Source: Winogradskya humida (GTDB lineage: Bacteria > Actinomycetota > Actinomycetes > Mycobacteriales > Micromonosporaceae). From it: DNA of 39,756 nt. Every line of letters starts with the position of its first letter. Position 1 is the stretch's first letter. Below are positions 1-9,970 of this stretch, piece by piece. Under the pieces are notes generated by a model. The model searched no databases and was not told the DNA's origin. It worked only from the letters and a program-made list of their open reading frames with translations. A program made the translations under genes and the position numbers. The stretch spans positions 1 through 39,756 of the forward strand of contig NZ_BOMN01000110.1 in the NCBI RefSeq assembly GCF_016862215.1, written 5' to 3'.

Positions 1-2904
1 CCGGCCCCGGCGATGTGGGATTCCCGGTCGAGTCAGACGCTGGCGAAGCAGTCCCCGCAGGCAGCCGCCGCCGTCCAGGGCGCCGACGATGACCGGTCGA
101 CGGCGGCTACGCCTGCGGATACCGCGCAGACCGGGGTGGTGCAGACCGAGCTGACCGCGGCGGGGGATCTGGTGCTGAAGCCGGATCAGCAGATGCTGAC
201 CGGATCCCCGACGTTCCCGGTCTTCATCGACCCGTACTGGAGCAAAGGCAAGACCCGGTGGGCGTACGCGACGAACAACAACACCAACAACAGCGACGTG
301 TCCCGGGCCCGCGTCGGCATGGACCCCGACGGCCGGATTTACCGGGCGTTCTTCGAGTTCCCGACCACGGAGCTGAAGGGTAAATACGTCCACGACGCGC
401 ATGTGGAGATGAAGCTGGATCATTCCTGGTCCTGCGTCGACACGTGGACCCACATGTACAGCGCCAGCCCGATCACCGCCACACCGCGACAGACGTGGAA
501 GAAGTCGTCGCCCTTCCTGACGCATCTGTCGGCGGCGGAGTCACACGCCAACGAAGGCGGCGGCTGCGCGGACTCGCCGCAGCCGGACATGATCGTCAAC
601 TTCCGCGGCCAGCCGGTGATCGACGTGCTCAGAACGGCAGCCAACAAGGGTTCGAGCAGTGTGACGATGACGTTCTCGGCGGGCAATGACACCCAGGAGT
701 ACGAGTCCGACGGCACCCGGTGGAAGAAGTTCTTCCCGAGCGACGCCAAGCTGATCGCCGAGATCGACAACAAACCCGGCAAGCCCGGCCCGCTGGAAGT
801 CAACCAAGTGGCCTGCCAGTCGACCAGCATCGCGGTCGGGGTCGTAAACCCTTACCTGTCGGCCTACCTGCCCGACGGCGACAACGGCCAAGCGCTGACC
901 GTCACCTGGGAGCTCTACAAGGTCGCTGCTGACTGGACGAAGATGACCCCGCCACCGGTCAGCAGCTCCCCGGCAAATGCGTGGGAGTTCAGCTCCCGGA
1001 TCGCCGGTGCGGTCAACGACCAGATGTACGCGTTCCGGGTCAAGACCCAGGATCCGGCTCCCTACCAGATCACGAGCGCCTGGTCGGACTGGTGCTACTT
1101 CCGGATCGACCTGATGGACCCACAGGTCAGCGCCACCGTGATCACACAGCCAGCAGGTCCGGGCCTGCCCGGAACGGTGAAGATCACCTCGACCAGCAAC
1201 GACGTGACGACCTTCCGGTACGGGTGGAGCGCCGCAACCACCGAGGTCGCCGCGACCACGGTGTCGGGACAGACCGGTAAGTCCGCGACGGTCACCGTCA
1301 CCGCACCCAAATACGGCGACAACATCCTGTTCCTGCAGGCCATCGACACCACCCGCAACGTCGGCGACGGCTCCGTCAGACTGACCGCGGGCGGCGAACC
1401 ACACCCCGCGGTCGCCCACTGGGGACTCGAGGCCTACCCCGGAGTCTCCAAGGACGTCGCGCTGCAGGACCAGGCGAAAGCACTCGGCACGGACCTGGGA
1501 CTGACCGCGGCGCCCGGGATGACGTGGGCGGATAAGCAACGCCTGGTCGGCGCTGAGAACGTCGCTCTGAGCGGCACCAACAGTGGGCTGGCCACCAGCC
1601 GCGGTGTACTCGACACCACCAAAAGCTATTCGGTCGCTGCTTGGGTGCGGCTGGACTCGTTGACCAACATCCAGGCCGTCGTGTCCCAGGACGGCGAGCA
1701 CGTCACGAACTTCCAGATCCAGTACCGCAACGACGACCGCAACGGCGACGGTACGCCCGACAAGTCCTTCTGCTTCGGTATGCGCGGTGCGGATCAGGAC
1801 AGCAACGCCACCGGAGCAACGGTCTGCGCGGTCAACACCGCGGTCGCCGGTAGGTGGACGCACGTCGCCGGCGGATACGACGCCGGCGATAAGAAAGTCA
1901 GGATCTGGGTCAACGGCGTGAAAACCGAGGCCGCATCCACGGCAGCCTGGCCGTCGACCAAACCGCTGCGGATCGGCAGCCGCAAGATCACCACCAGTAC
2001 GTGGACCGACTACCTGACCGGTAGCGTCGCCGACGTCCAGGCCTTCGACCGTGTCCTGGTCGACAAGGACTTCGTCGGGGAGAAGTATCCAGCCGGGGCG
2101 AACATCGCCCCCGACCCGGGAATCCTGCAGCCGGTTCGGGTCGGCGACTGGGACTTCGAGGCGGGCATCCCCTGCTACTACGCGGGCATCGAAGGCGTCT
2201 GCCAGGCACCGGACACCTCCCTATGGGGCCGGCAGCTCAGCCTCACCGAAGGCACCGACATCGGCGACAGCCCTGAAGGCAAAATCGCCGAATTCGACGA
2301 CGTCTCGCTGACCGGCGACCCGGCCACGACCCACGAATACGGCCTCACCCAACAGAACAACTCAACGAGTGAGCCGGGGCAGTGGCAGGAAACGCCGGTG
2401 TTGCGCACCGACCAGTCGTACACAGTGTCGGTCAACGTCATGATCGACAAGCTTGAGAACACGATGACCGCCCTGGCACCCAAGGGCGACAAGATGTCGG
2501 CGTTCTACCTCGGCACCCGGCGCTGGACGGTCGACGGCGTCGACGCCTACCGCTTCATGGCAGCGGTACCGAACACCGACCAGGACTCCGGCCAGACCTA
2601 CACCAACATCGTCTCCAAGGACGCCCTCGACATCGGCGACGCCGGGGCATGGACTCGGCTGACCCTGGTCTACGACGCCGGTGCCGCCACGATGACCCTC
2701 TACCTCAACGGTGAGGCCGCTGACACGCAGAAGGTCGGCGCCATGTGGAATGCGGCCGGGCCACTCACCGTCGGTGGTGGCTGGTGGACCGCACCGGGCG
2801 GACCCGGCTCGTTCAACGACCAGTGGTACGGCGGCATCGACGACATCGAGGTCTTCCAAGGCGCGATGACCGCCGTCCAGGTCGACAAGCTCTCCGACTC
2901 GTAA
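1..2904 (+). CDS. Secreted DNRLRE/LamG-domain protein, 5' end outside window
   Basis: The frame is open at base 1 and runs to TAA at 2902-2904, so the gene begins upstream of the window. About 967 residues are visible. An N-terminal DNRLRE-like region (about residues 70-260) contains a stretch with FIDPYW and a conserved FFEFPT. Fibronectin-like beta segments follow, then two LamG/concanavalin-A-like jellyroll domains (about 460-690 and 710-963). Each jellyroll has the YSVAAWVRL or YTVSVNVMI strand and a WTHVAGGYD or WTRLTLVYD strand. The family is known as large exported proteins encoded directly upstream of RHS proteins in actinomycetes, and that arrangement is seen here with a 61-bp gap. 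Its role is inferred: a wall or surface adhesin, or a partner in display of the RHS toxin. The signal peptide would lie outside the window. Confidence 0.85.
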   Translation, partial: PAPAMWDSRSSQTLAKQSPQAAAAVQGADDDRSTAATPADTAQTGVVQTELTAAGDLVLKPDQQMLTGSPTFPVFIDPYWSKGKTRWAYATNNNTNNSDVSRARVGMDPDGRIYRAFFEFPTTELKGKYVHDAHVEMKLDHSWSCVDTWTHMYSASPITATPRQTWKKSSPFLTHLSAAESHANEGGGCADSPQPDMIVNFRGQPVIDVLRTAANKGSSSVTMTFSAGNDTQEYESDGTRWKKFFPSDAKLIAEIDNKPGKPGPLEVNQVACQSTSIAVGVVNPYLSAYLPDGDNGQALTVTWELYKVAADWTKMTPPPVSSSPANAWEFSSRIAGAVNDQMYAFRVKTQDPAPYQITSAWSDWCYFRIDLMDPQVSATVITQPAGPGLPGTVKITSTSNDVTTFRYGWSAATTEVAATTVSGQTGKSATVTVTAPKYGDNILFLQAIDTTRNVGDGSVRLTAGGEPHPAVAHWGLEAYPGVSKDVALQDQAKALGTDLGLTAAPGMTWADKQRLVGAENVALSGTNSGLATSRGVLDTTKSYSVAAWVRLDSLTNIQAVVSQDGEHVTNFQIQYRNDDRNGDGTPDKSFCFGMRGADQDSNATGATVCAVNTAVAGRWTHVAGGYDAGDKKVRIWVNGVKTEAASTAAWPSTKPLRIGSRKITTSTWTDYLTGSVADVQAFDRVLVDKDFVGEKYPAGANIAPDPGILQPVRVGDWDFEAGIPCYYAGIEGVCQAPDTSLWGRQLSLTEGTDIGDSPEGKIAEFDDVSLTGDPATTHEYGLTQQNNSTSEPGQWQETPVLRTDQSYTVSVNVMIDKLENTMTALAPKGDKMSAFYLGTRRWTVDGVDAYRFMAAVPNTDQDSGQTYTNIVSKDALDIGDAGAWTRLTLVYDAGAATMTLYLNGEAADTQKVGAMWNAAGPLTVGGGWWTAPGGPGSFNDQWYGGIDDIEVFQGAMTAVQVDKLSDS

Positions 2905-2965
2905 CCGCCACTTCGCTCTCGTCTTGCCCGCGACCCCGCGCTCACGCTTGTCAGGAGAGACCTCC

Positions 2966-5900
2966 ATGAGCCGTGCCCACCGTCGTCCCTTTGCTATTGG
3001 CCGCCTGACCCGCGCTACCCGGCTCCGCCTGCTGCTCGCCTCGGTTCTCTCCGGGGTGCTGGTGACCTCGTCGATGACGGTGACGCCGGCCGAGGCCGCC
3101 CCCGCCGACGTCCACCTGCAGCCGCAGGTGGAAAAGGTGCAGAGCGGCGGCCACGAGGTCACGCCGGTCGGCTGGAAGTCAGAGCCCGTCGCCGAGGCGA
3201 AAACCCCGGCACCGGTCTGGCCCACCGCCGGGAGCTTGATCACGGCACACGCCGCAGGTGGCACTGCTGCCAAGCGTGCCGCCGCCGCGGATGCCCCTGT
3301 GGCGACGGTACGAGCGCAGGTCGTGGATCGGGCCACCGTGCCCGAGCGGTGGCGTGCCGGCGTGGTCGCCAAGGTCACGGCCGGGGAAGCGACACATGCG
3401 TCGGTCTCCTTGAATTACGCTGCCTTTCAATACGCCTACGGCGGCAACTGGGCATCACGGTTGCGGCTGTGGCAGCTGCCCGCCTGCGCACTGACCACGC
3501 CCGACGTAGCGGGATGTACGGCGAAGCCGCTGGTGTCGAGCAACGACGGGCAAGCCCGCACCGTCTCTGCCGACGTCGCTGTGGCCGACACTTCTGCAGC
3601 CGGCGGGACTGCGACGACCATGGTGGCCTTGGCCGCAGGGGCGTCCGGGGCCTCGGGTGACTTCTCCGCCTCCTCGTTGTCACCGGCGTCGAGTTGGTCG
3701 GTCGGCGGCGCGACCGGAGCCTTCTCCTGGTCGTACTCGCTGCGCACCCCGCCATCGGTGTCCGGGTCGGCTCCGGGCGTAACCATCTCCTATTCGTCGG
3801 CGGCCGCCGACGGCCGCTCCTCGGCGACGAACAACCAGCCGTCCTGGATCGGCGCCGGCTTCGACTACGCACCCGGCGCCATCGAGCGCCGCTACGTGCC
3901 GTGCGCCGAAGATGAGAAGGGCTCCCCGAACAACCCCGAATACACCGCGGACCTGTGCTGGCGCACCGACAACGCCACACTGTCACTCAACGGCATGAGC
4001 ACCGAGCTGGTGTACCAGAAGGACAAGGGCTGGCACGCCCGAACCGAGGACGGTTCGAAGGTCGACCACCTCGAGAACGGCACCAACGACGACGATAACG
4101 GCGAGTACTGGCGAGTCACCACCACCGACGGCACCCAGTACTACTTCGGGCGCAACAAACTGCCCGGCTACAGCGCGAACACCAACTCGACCTGGACCGT
4201 TCCGGTCTACGGCAACCACACTGACGAGCCGGGACACGCCCCGAAGTTTTCCGACTCGCGGCTGAACCAGGCATGGCGGTGGAACCTCGACTACGCCATC
4301 GACGTCCACGGCAACACCACCACCTACTGGTACGACAAGGAAGCCAACCAGTACGCCGCCGAGCTGACCGAGAGCAAGAACGTCTCCTACACCCGCGGCG
4401 GTCACCTGGACCGCATCGAGTACGGCACCTGGGACCGCGGCGACAACGACCGCTCCGTCACCCCACTGGCGAAGATTAAATTCGATACCGCCGACCGGTG
4501 CGAGACGGACTGTTCCAACAAGGCGAACTGGCCGGACCTGCCCAAGGACCAGGAATGCGTCGCCACCGCCACCACCTGCGCGAACTTCACCCCGACGTTC
4601 TGGGACACCCAGCGCCTGGACAAGGTCACCACCTCGATCTGGGACACCAAGAAGTCACCCGCCGGCTGGCAGAACGTCGACTCGTACACGCTGTCGCAGA
4701 GCTACCCCGACCCCGGCGACGGGCAGAAGGGCGGCCTGTGGCTGGACTCGATCGTGCACGCCGGACTGGTCGGTACCACCACGCCCCAGCCCGCGGTCAC
4801 GTTACAGCCGTTGGCTATGCCCAACCGGGTGCTGACCGCACACAACACCATGTTCAACTGGCCACGGCTGTCGAACATCTACACCGAGACCGGCGCCCGC
4901 GTCCAGGTGATCTACTCCGCTGAGGATTGCAAGGAAGGCGACCTGCCGTCCTCACCGCAGAACAACGACCGGCTCTGCTACCCGGTGATCGGCCCCGACC
5001 CCGCGGACCCGGACAAGGACATCACCGAGTGGTGGCACAAGTACGTCGTCCGGCAGGTCAACGAGAACGACATCGAACTCAAGGACGAACTGGCCGGCAA
5101 ACAGGCGCCCGGTAAAACCACCAACTACACCTACGAAGGTAAACCGGCCTGGCACTACGCCGACGACGACGGCCTGTCCAAGCCCAACCGCAAGACGTGG
5201 GACCAGTTCCGCGGCTACAAGACCGTCACCACCCAGGTCGGCGACGCGAACAAGACCCTCGTCAAGACCACCTACCTGCGCGGTATGAACGGCGACCGGG
5301 CAGCACCCTCCGGCGGCACCCGCACCGTGACCGTCGACGCATCCATGGGCACCGAAACCGTCTACGACGACGACCAGTACGCCGGCATGGCCCGCGAAAC
5401 GGTCGTCTACAACGGCACCGAGACCAAACCGGTCAGCAAAACCGTCTACGTGCCCTGGCGCTCGGCACCCACCGCGTCACGCACCATCAACGGCGACACC
5501 GTCGAAGCCCGCTACACCGGCACCCGCGTGACTTACGACGGCACCGCGCTCGGCGTCGATGGTGAACGCGGCTGGCGGATCACCAGTGCACAGACCACGT
5601 TCGACCCCGACTACGGCATCGCCACCGCCATCCAGGAGAACGGCGACATCGCCAAGACCGGCGACGAACAGTGCACCACCAGCACCTACAACCGCAACAC
5701 TGATCGCAACATCGTCACCCTGCCCGAACAGGTGACGGTCACCGCACTGCCCTGCGCCACCGCACCGACGAGCCCCAGTCAGGTCGTCTCCGACACCCGG
5801 TTCTTCTACGACAACGCCACCAGCACCGCGACCGACCCGACCCGCGGCCTGCTCACCCGCACCGACGTCCTGAAGGACTGGACCACCGCCGCCGGCACCA

Positions 5901-8900
5901 CCTGGCTGACCACCGCCAAGGCCACCTTCGACGACTTCGGCCGGCGAATCACCGCCGCAGACCCGATCCGTGGCACCGCCACCAACTCAAGCTACGTGCC
6001 CGAAAAATCCCTGGTCACCAGCCGCGTCGACCTACTCAAACGCAAAGACACGACACTCGCCGACCGGCAGACGACCACCGAGTTCGCTGCGGCCTGGGGC
6101 ACACCCACCAAGATCACCGACCCGAGCGGGCGTATCAACGAGGCGACCTATGATGCGCTCGGCCGAACCGCATCAGTCTGGGACCAGGGCTGGGTACGGA
6201 CCGGGCATGAAACTCGGCCGGCGGTCAAGTACACGTACGCCTTCGACACTGAACGTAAGGCCTACCCGTACATCAAGACCGAAAGTATGAACACCGTCGG
6301 CGGTACCGACGTGTCCTACACGATCTACGACGGGTTCCTGCGTCCGCGACAAACCCAGCAGAAAGCCATCGGAACCGCCGGCCGGGTCCTCACCGACACG
6401 CTCTACGACGAACACGGCCGCGTCGAGCTGTCCTTCGGTGCCCACAGCGAAATCCATGAACCCTCCGGCACCCTGTGGTTCGAGCCCGAATGGTACGTGC
6501 CGGCGCAAAACCTCACCATCTACGACGGCGCCGACCGCGCTATCGCAGAAGTCTTCCGCTCAGGCAAGAGCGACAACGGCGACATCAACATGGTTGAAAA
6601 GTGGCGCACCACCACGATCTACGAGGGCGACCGCACCACCGTCATCCCGCCCAAGGGCGCCACCCCCTCGACCACTCTCGTCGACGCGCTCGGGCACACC
6701 ACCGAACTCCGCGAGTATTCCACCCCGGCGGGTAAAGACGGCGCCTACACCGCTACCGCCTACAAGTACAACATCAAGGACCAGCTCACCTCGGTTGTCG
6801 ATGCCGGCAACAACCAGTGGAGCTACACCTACGACATCCGCGGCCGGCAGACCCAGAGCAAGGACCCCGACAAGGGCGTCACCAACTCCACCTACGACGA
6901 TGCCAGTGACCTGATCACCACGACCGATGCCAACGGCGCCGTCCTCGTGAACACCTACGACGACCTCGGCCGCCAGACCGCCCTTTATGACAACCAGGTC
7001 AGCACCGCCACCAAACGCGCCGAATGGAAATACGACAAACTCTGGTTCGGCGGACCGGCCACCGATCAACTGACCGAGGCGATCCGCTACCAGAACGGCA
7101 ACGCCTACAAGTGGCAACTGGGCGGCATCAATACCCGTGATCAACCCACCTCCGAACAGTGGATCATCCCCACCTCGGAAACAGGCCTCGCCGGCACCTA
7201 CACCTACTCGTACGAGTACTCCGAATACACCGGCGAGCAAAAGTCGATCGCCTACCCGGCCGCCGGCGGACTGACCCCCGAGAAGGTCACCACCGGGTTC
7301 GATGAAACCTACGCGGTGCCCGAAACCCTCACCTCGAACAACACGAGCATCGACTCCTACGTGACGGGTCAGCAGTACACCGGGTACGGCGAACCACTCA
7401 TGACCACCTTCAAGACCAAGCCCGACCGGTACGTCGAACAGACCACGACATACGAGCTGGATACCCGCCGAGTCCACGAGGTGATGGTCAAGCCCCAATC
7501 GGGGGGAGGGTCGATCTCTCAGAAGACCTACCTCGACGCCGGCAGCCCCGACTCGATCACCGACACGCCCGCCGTGGGCACGGCGGACACCCAGTGCTTC
7601 ACGTACGACTCCCTGCAACGGCTGTCCTCTGCCTGGACCCCAACCGCCGGCATCAGCTGCGATACCGCGCCTACGGTTGCCAACCTCGGCGGACCGGCAC
7701 CGTACTGGACCGACTGGACGATCGACACCCTCGGAAACCGCACCAAAGAGGTCTCGCACAGCGCCGCAGGGATCACCACCCGCGACTACACCGTGCCCCC
7801 GTCCGGCGTCGACACCGTCCGCCCGCACGCAGTCACCGCGATGCAGACCACTCTGCCCGGGCAAACCGCCACCACGAACAGCACCTACAGCTACGACGCC
7901 GTCGGCAATATGAAGAGCCGACCCGGCCCGAGCTCCGAACAGACCCTCACCTGGGACCCCGAAGGCCACAACGCCCAGATCGCCGAAGGTGGCCAGCTCA
8001 CCACCAACATCTACGACACCGACGGCAACCGCCTCATCCGCCGCGACAGCAGCAGCGCCACCCTCTACCTGCCCGGCATGGAAGTCCGCCGCGACGTCTC
8101 CGGTAGCACCGCGACCATCACAGCCACCCGCTACTACAGCTTCAACGGCCAGACCATCGCTTCCCGGACCACCAGCAGCGACCTCACCTGGCTGTTCTCC
8201 GACTACCAGGGCACCCAGCAGATCGCCGTCACCGCGGCCGCCCAAACGGTCGCCATCCGCCGGCAGACGCCATACGGCGACCCGCGTGGCGCCCAACCTG
8301 CCTGGCCCAACCGCAAAGGCTTCGTCGGCGGTGACAAGGACCCCACTGGTCTAACCCACGTCGGAGCCCGCGAATACGACCCCGCCCTCGGTCGCTTCCT
8401 CTCCGTCGATCCAGTCCAAGACCTGACCGACCCCCAGCAATGGAACGCCTACTCCTACTCCGGAAACGACCCCATCGGTCACAGCGACCCCACCGGGATG
8501 CGCGACGACACCCTCTACTACGGCAAAAAAGGCGCAGAAAACAAAGAGAAATCCGCCAGCGGAGGGTCAGGCGGAGGTAACTCCGGTAGCGGTAACTCCG
8601 GCAGCAGCGGTAACTCCGGCGGCAACGGCAACTCAGGTGGGAGCGGCAACTCCGGCGGAAGCGGAAGCTCAACCGGAAGCGGTGGCTCTTCGGTCGGCTC
8701 CACCGTCAAGGCCGCGGCTAAGGGCGCTGTCGACGCGGGCTACGACGCTACAGTCGGCATGGTCAAGGGCCTCTGGTCATCGGTGCAGGCGGCAGGCGCT
8801 CGGGGAGCAACCGACGGAGCCGCCATCCGCAACGGTGATAAAACCCTCTTGGAAGCGCTCTGGGGCGAGGCTAAGTACGAATTTTGGACCGTTCCTGGTC

Positions 8901-9970
8901 TGGCCGGAAGCTCCTGGAACATGGTCAAAGGCCTTTACGACGAAGGTAAAGCTGCTATTACAGCAGACAGCAGCGAGGATGCCGCATACCACGGTTCTTA
9001 CCTCGTTACGACCATCGCCATCATGTTTGCAGGCGGAAAAGCTCCGAAGATCAAGCCAAAAATCCCCAAAACGGCATTGGCTGAAGGTGTCGAGGGGAGC
9101 AGCGGCGGCAGGGCGGGAGCGACAAAGGACGGTACGTCTTGTCCTTTCAACAGCTTCGCTGCAACAACTCTGGTCCTTATGGCCGACGGCTCGACTAAGA
9201 AGATTGAGGATGTCGAAGTCGGCGACGAGGTTGTCGCTAAGGATCCGGAAACGGGAAAAACCGAGATCAAGCCGGTTACTGCCGTCAGCGTGAACGATGA
9301 CCACGACTTTGCCGATATCTCAGTTCGAGTTGCCGGACAAGATGAAGCCATCGTGGAGACTACTCAAGCACATGCCATTTGGAATGAGACCGCAGGCGCC
9401 TGGAGCATGGCCCGTGACCTGACACGGGGAATGAATCTGCTATCCCTGGATGACAGGCAAGCGGAGGTGAGGGATGTCAATCTGCGTGAGGGTCAGCGAT
9501 TTATGTATAACCTCACCGTCGCCGACATTCATACCTTCTTCGTGCTCGCGGGCGACACTCCGGTGCTTGTGCATAATTGCGGTGGAGCCAACCCTGCACA
9601 TTCGTCGTCCTGTACATGTGCGTCAGGTGGCCAGCCGAGGCTGACAAACGGCCAAATGGGCGCTAGCGGCAAGCCGCGTCCAGCTTCCAGCGGTACTCAC
9701 GGCAACTCTCGTAACAGCCCCATAAAGAACTCCTTGTATGTCCTCGAGGATGCAAACGGCGGGTTGGTGAAGACCGGAATCTCTGGCAATCCGACAGGGA
9801 GATACTCTTCCAGGGAGATGGCGGCCCTGAAAGCGTCTAAGATGCGAGTTCTGACTAGTGGATCCCGTTCGCAAATGCTCGACCTTGAGCGTTGGATTGT
9901 AGAACGATGGCCCGGGCCGGAGAATCATGAAAAGTTTGCAGGGAAGTATCAAATGAAGGTGGTCTCGTGA
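2966..9970 (+). CDS. Secreted RHS/YD-repeat polymorphic toxin with Hint domain and GIY-YIG-like nuclease tip
   Basis: I place the start at ATG 2966, preceded by AGGAGAG at 2953-2959, giving 2334 residues. The N-terminus is a signal peptide: basic MSRAHRRPF, a hydrophobic stretch near residues 22-40, and an AEAA cleavage region. Residues about 240-330 form the SpvB/RHS entry region. YD repeats follow (YDALGR, YDEHGR, YDIRGR, YDDLGR and others). The RHS-associated core lies at about 1790-1846, with DPTGL, GAREYDPALGRFLSVDP and HSDPTGM. A Gly/Ser/Asn-rich linker (nt 8557-8700) and a hydrophobic segment come next, then a Hint autoprotease (2059-2205) and the C-terminal tip (2257-2334). By family knowledge the YD repeats form a shell that encloses the tip, and the core and Hint cleave it free. 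Base composition turns visibly A/T-richer after about 8870, as expected for an exchanged tip. The next gene overlaps the stop codon and is the likely immunity gene. Confidence 0.93.
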   Translation: MSRAHRRPFAIGRLTRATRLRLLLASVLSGVLVTSSMTVTPAEAAPADVHLQPQVEKVQSGGHEVTPVGWKSEPVAEAKTPAPVWPTAGSLITAHAAGGTAAKRAAAADAPVATVRAQVVDRATVPERWRAGVVAKVTAGEATHASVSLNYAAFQYAYGGNWASRLRLWQLPACALTTPDVAGCTAKPLVSSNDGQARTVSADVAVADTSAAGGTATTMVALAAGASGASGDFSASSLSPASSWSVGGATGAFSWSYSLRTPPSVSGSAPGVTISYSSAAADGRSSATNNQPSWIGAGFDYAPGAIERRYVPCAEDEKGSPNNPEYTADLCWRTDNATLSLNGMSTELVYQKDKGWHARTEDGSKVDHLENGTNDDDNGEYWRVTTTDGTQYYFGRNKLPGYSANTNSTWTVPVYGNHTDEPGHAPKFSDSRLNQAWRWNLDYAIDVHGNTTTYWYDKEANQYAAELTESKNVSYTRGGHLDRIEYGTWDRGDNDRSVTPLAKIKFDTADRCETDCSNKANWPDLPKDQECVATATTCANFTPTFWDTQRLDKVTTSIWDTKKSPAGWQNVDSYTLSQSYPDPGDGQKGGLWLDSIVHAGLVGTTTPQPAVTLQPLAMPNRVLTAHNTMFNWPRLSNIYTETGARVQVIYSAEDCKEGDLPSSPQNNDRLCYPVIGPDPADPDKDITEWWHKYVVRQVNENDIELKDELAGKQAPGKTTNYTYEGKPAWHYADDDGLSKPNRKTWDQFRGYKTVTTQVGDANKTLVKTTYLRGMNGDRAAPSGGTRTVTVDASMGTETVYDDDQYAGMARETVVYNGTETKPVSKTVYVPWRSAPTASRTINGDTVEARYTGTRVTYDGTALGVDGERGWRITSAQTTFDPDYGIATAIQENGDIAKTGDEQCTTSTYNRNTDRNIVTLPEQVTVTALPCATAPTSPSQVVSDTRFFYDNATSTATDPTRGLLTRTDVLKDWTTAAGTTWLTTAKATFDDFGRRITAADPIRGTATNSSYVPEKSLVTSRVDLLKRKDTTLADRQTTTEFAAAWGTPTKITDPSGRINEATYDALGRTASVWDQGWVRTGHETRPAVKYTYAFDTERKAYPYIKTESMNTVGGTDVSYTIYDGFLRPRQTQQKAIGTAGRVLTDTLYDEHGRVELSFGAHSEIHEPSGTLWFEPEWYVPAQNLTIYDGADRAIAEVFRSGKSDNGDINMVEKWRTTTIYEGDRTTVIPPKGATPSTTLVDALGHTTELREYSTPAGKDGAYTATAYKYNIKDQLTSVVDAGNNQWSYTYDIRGRQTQSKDPDKGVTNSTYDDASDLITTTDANGAVLVNTYDDLGRQTALYDNQVSTATKRAEWKYDKLWFGGPATDQLTEAIRYQNGNAYKWQLGGINTRDQPTSEQWIIPTSETGLAGTYTYSYEYSEYTGEQKSIAYPAAGGLTPEKVTTGFDETYAVPETLTSNNTSIDSYVTGQQYTGYGEPLMTTFKTKPDRYVEQTTTYELDTRRVHEVMVKPQSGGGSISQKTYLDAGSPDSITDTPAVGTADTQCFTYDSLQRLSSAWTPTAGISCDTAPTVANLGGPAPYWTDWTIDTLGNRTKEVSHSAAGITTRDYTVPPSGVDTVRPHAVTAMQTTLPGQTATTNSTYSYDAVGNMKSRPGPSSEQTLTWDPEGHNAQIAEGGQLTTNIYDTDGNRLIRRDSSSATLYLPGMEVRRDVSGSTATITATRYYSFNGQTIASRTTSSDLTWLFSDYQGTQQIAVTAAAQTVAIRRQTPYGDPRGAQPAWPNRKGFVGGDKDPTGLTHVGAREYDPALGRFLSVDPVQDLTDPQQWNAYSYSGNDPIGHSDPTGMRDDTLYYGKKGAENKEKSASGGSGGGNSGSGNSGSSGNSGGNGNSGGSGNSGGSGSSTGSGGSSVGSTVKAAAKGAVDAGYDATVGMVKGLWSSVQAAGARGATDGAAIRNGDKTLLEALWGEAKYEFWTVPGLAGSSWNMVKGLYDEGKAAITADSSEDAAYHGSYLVTTIAIMFAGGKAPKIKPKIPKTALAEGVEGSSGGRAGATKDGTSCPFNSFAATTLVLMADGSTKKIEDVEVGDEVVAKDPETGKTEIKPVTAVSVNDDHDFADISVRVAGQDEAIVETTQAHAIWNETAGAWSMARDLTRGMNLLSLDDRQAEVRDVNLREGQRFMYNLTVADIHTFFVLAGDTPVLVHNCGGANPAHSSSCTCASGGQPRLTNGQMGASGKPRPASSGTHGNSRNSPIKNSLYVLEDANGGLVKTGISGNPTGRYSSREMAALKASKMRVLTSGSRSQMLDLERWIVERWPGPENHEKFAGKYQMKVVS
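9140..9580 (+). other. Hint autoprocessing domain within the RHS protein
   Basis: Residues 2059-2205 of the RHS protein match the Hedgehog/intein fold of polymorphic toxins. The N-terminal block is CPFNSFAATTLVLMADGS, followed by KIEDVEVGDEVVAKDPETG. A central TTQAHAIWNE block carries the block-B-type Thr and His. The C-terminal block is YNLTVADIHTFFVLAGDTPV then LVHNC (His2203-Asn2204-Cys2205). The residue directly before the conserved Phe, where the nucleophile normally sits, is Ser2063; a Cys lies four residues earlier at 2059. The expected role is self-cleavage at HN|C to release the tip. Confidence 0.88.
9734..9967 (+). other. GIY-YIG/URI-like nuclease toxin tip of the RHS protein
   Basis: Residues 2257-2334 have the order of a compact GIY-YIG-type nuclease. 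A first strand LYVLEDANGGLVKTGIS is followed by NPTGRYSS, with Arg2279 in the place of the conserved helix Arg. A helix then carries LDLERWIVER, where Glu2308 is the likely metal-binding acid, and the tip ends in GPENHEKFAGKYQ. The classic Tyr residues are partly replaced: KTGIS stands where YxG[IV]T is usual. This pattern agrees with my recollection of the Tox-URI families of polymorphic toxins. The assignment is by motif reading only; DNA or RNA cleavage is the inferred activity. Confidence 0.6.

Noticed and set aside
541..1863. Long minus-strand open frame opposite the LamG gene
   Set aside because: It has low-complexity Arg/Gly/Val-rich sequence without family motifs and mirrors the G/C-rich third positions of the real plus-strand gene.
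6560..8296. 578-codon minus-strand open frame opposite the RHS repeats
   Set aside because: Gly/Val/Asp-rich composition and no recognisable motif; the plus strand encodes clear YD repeats here.
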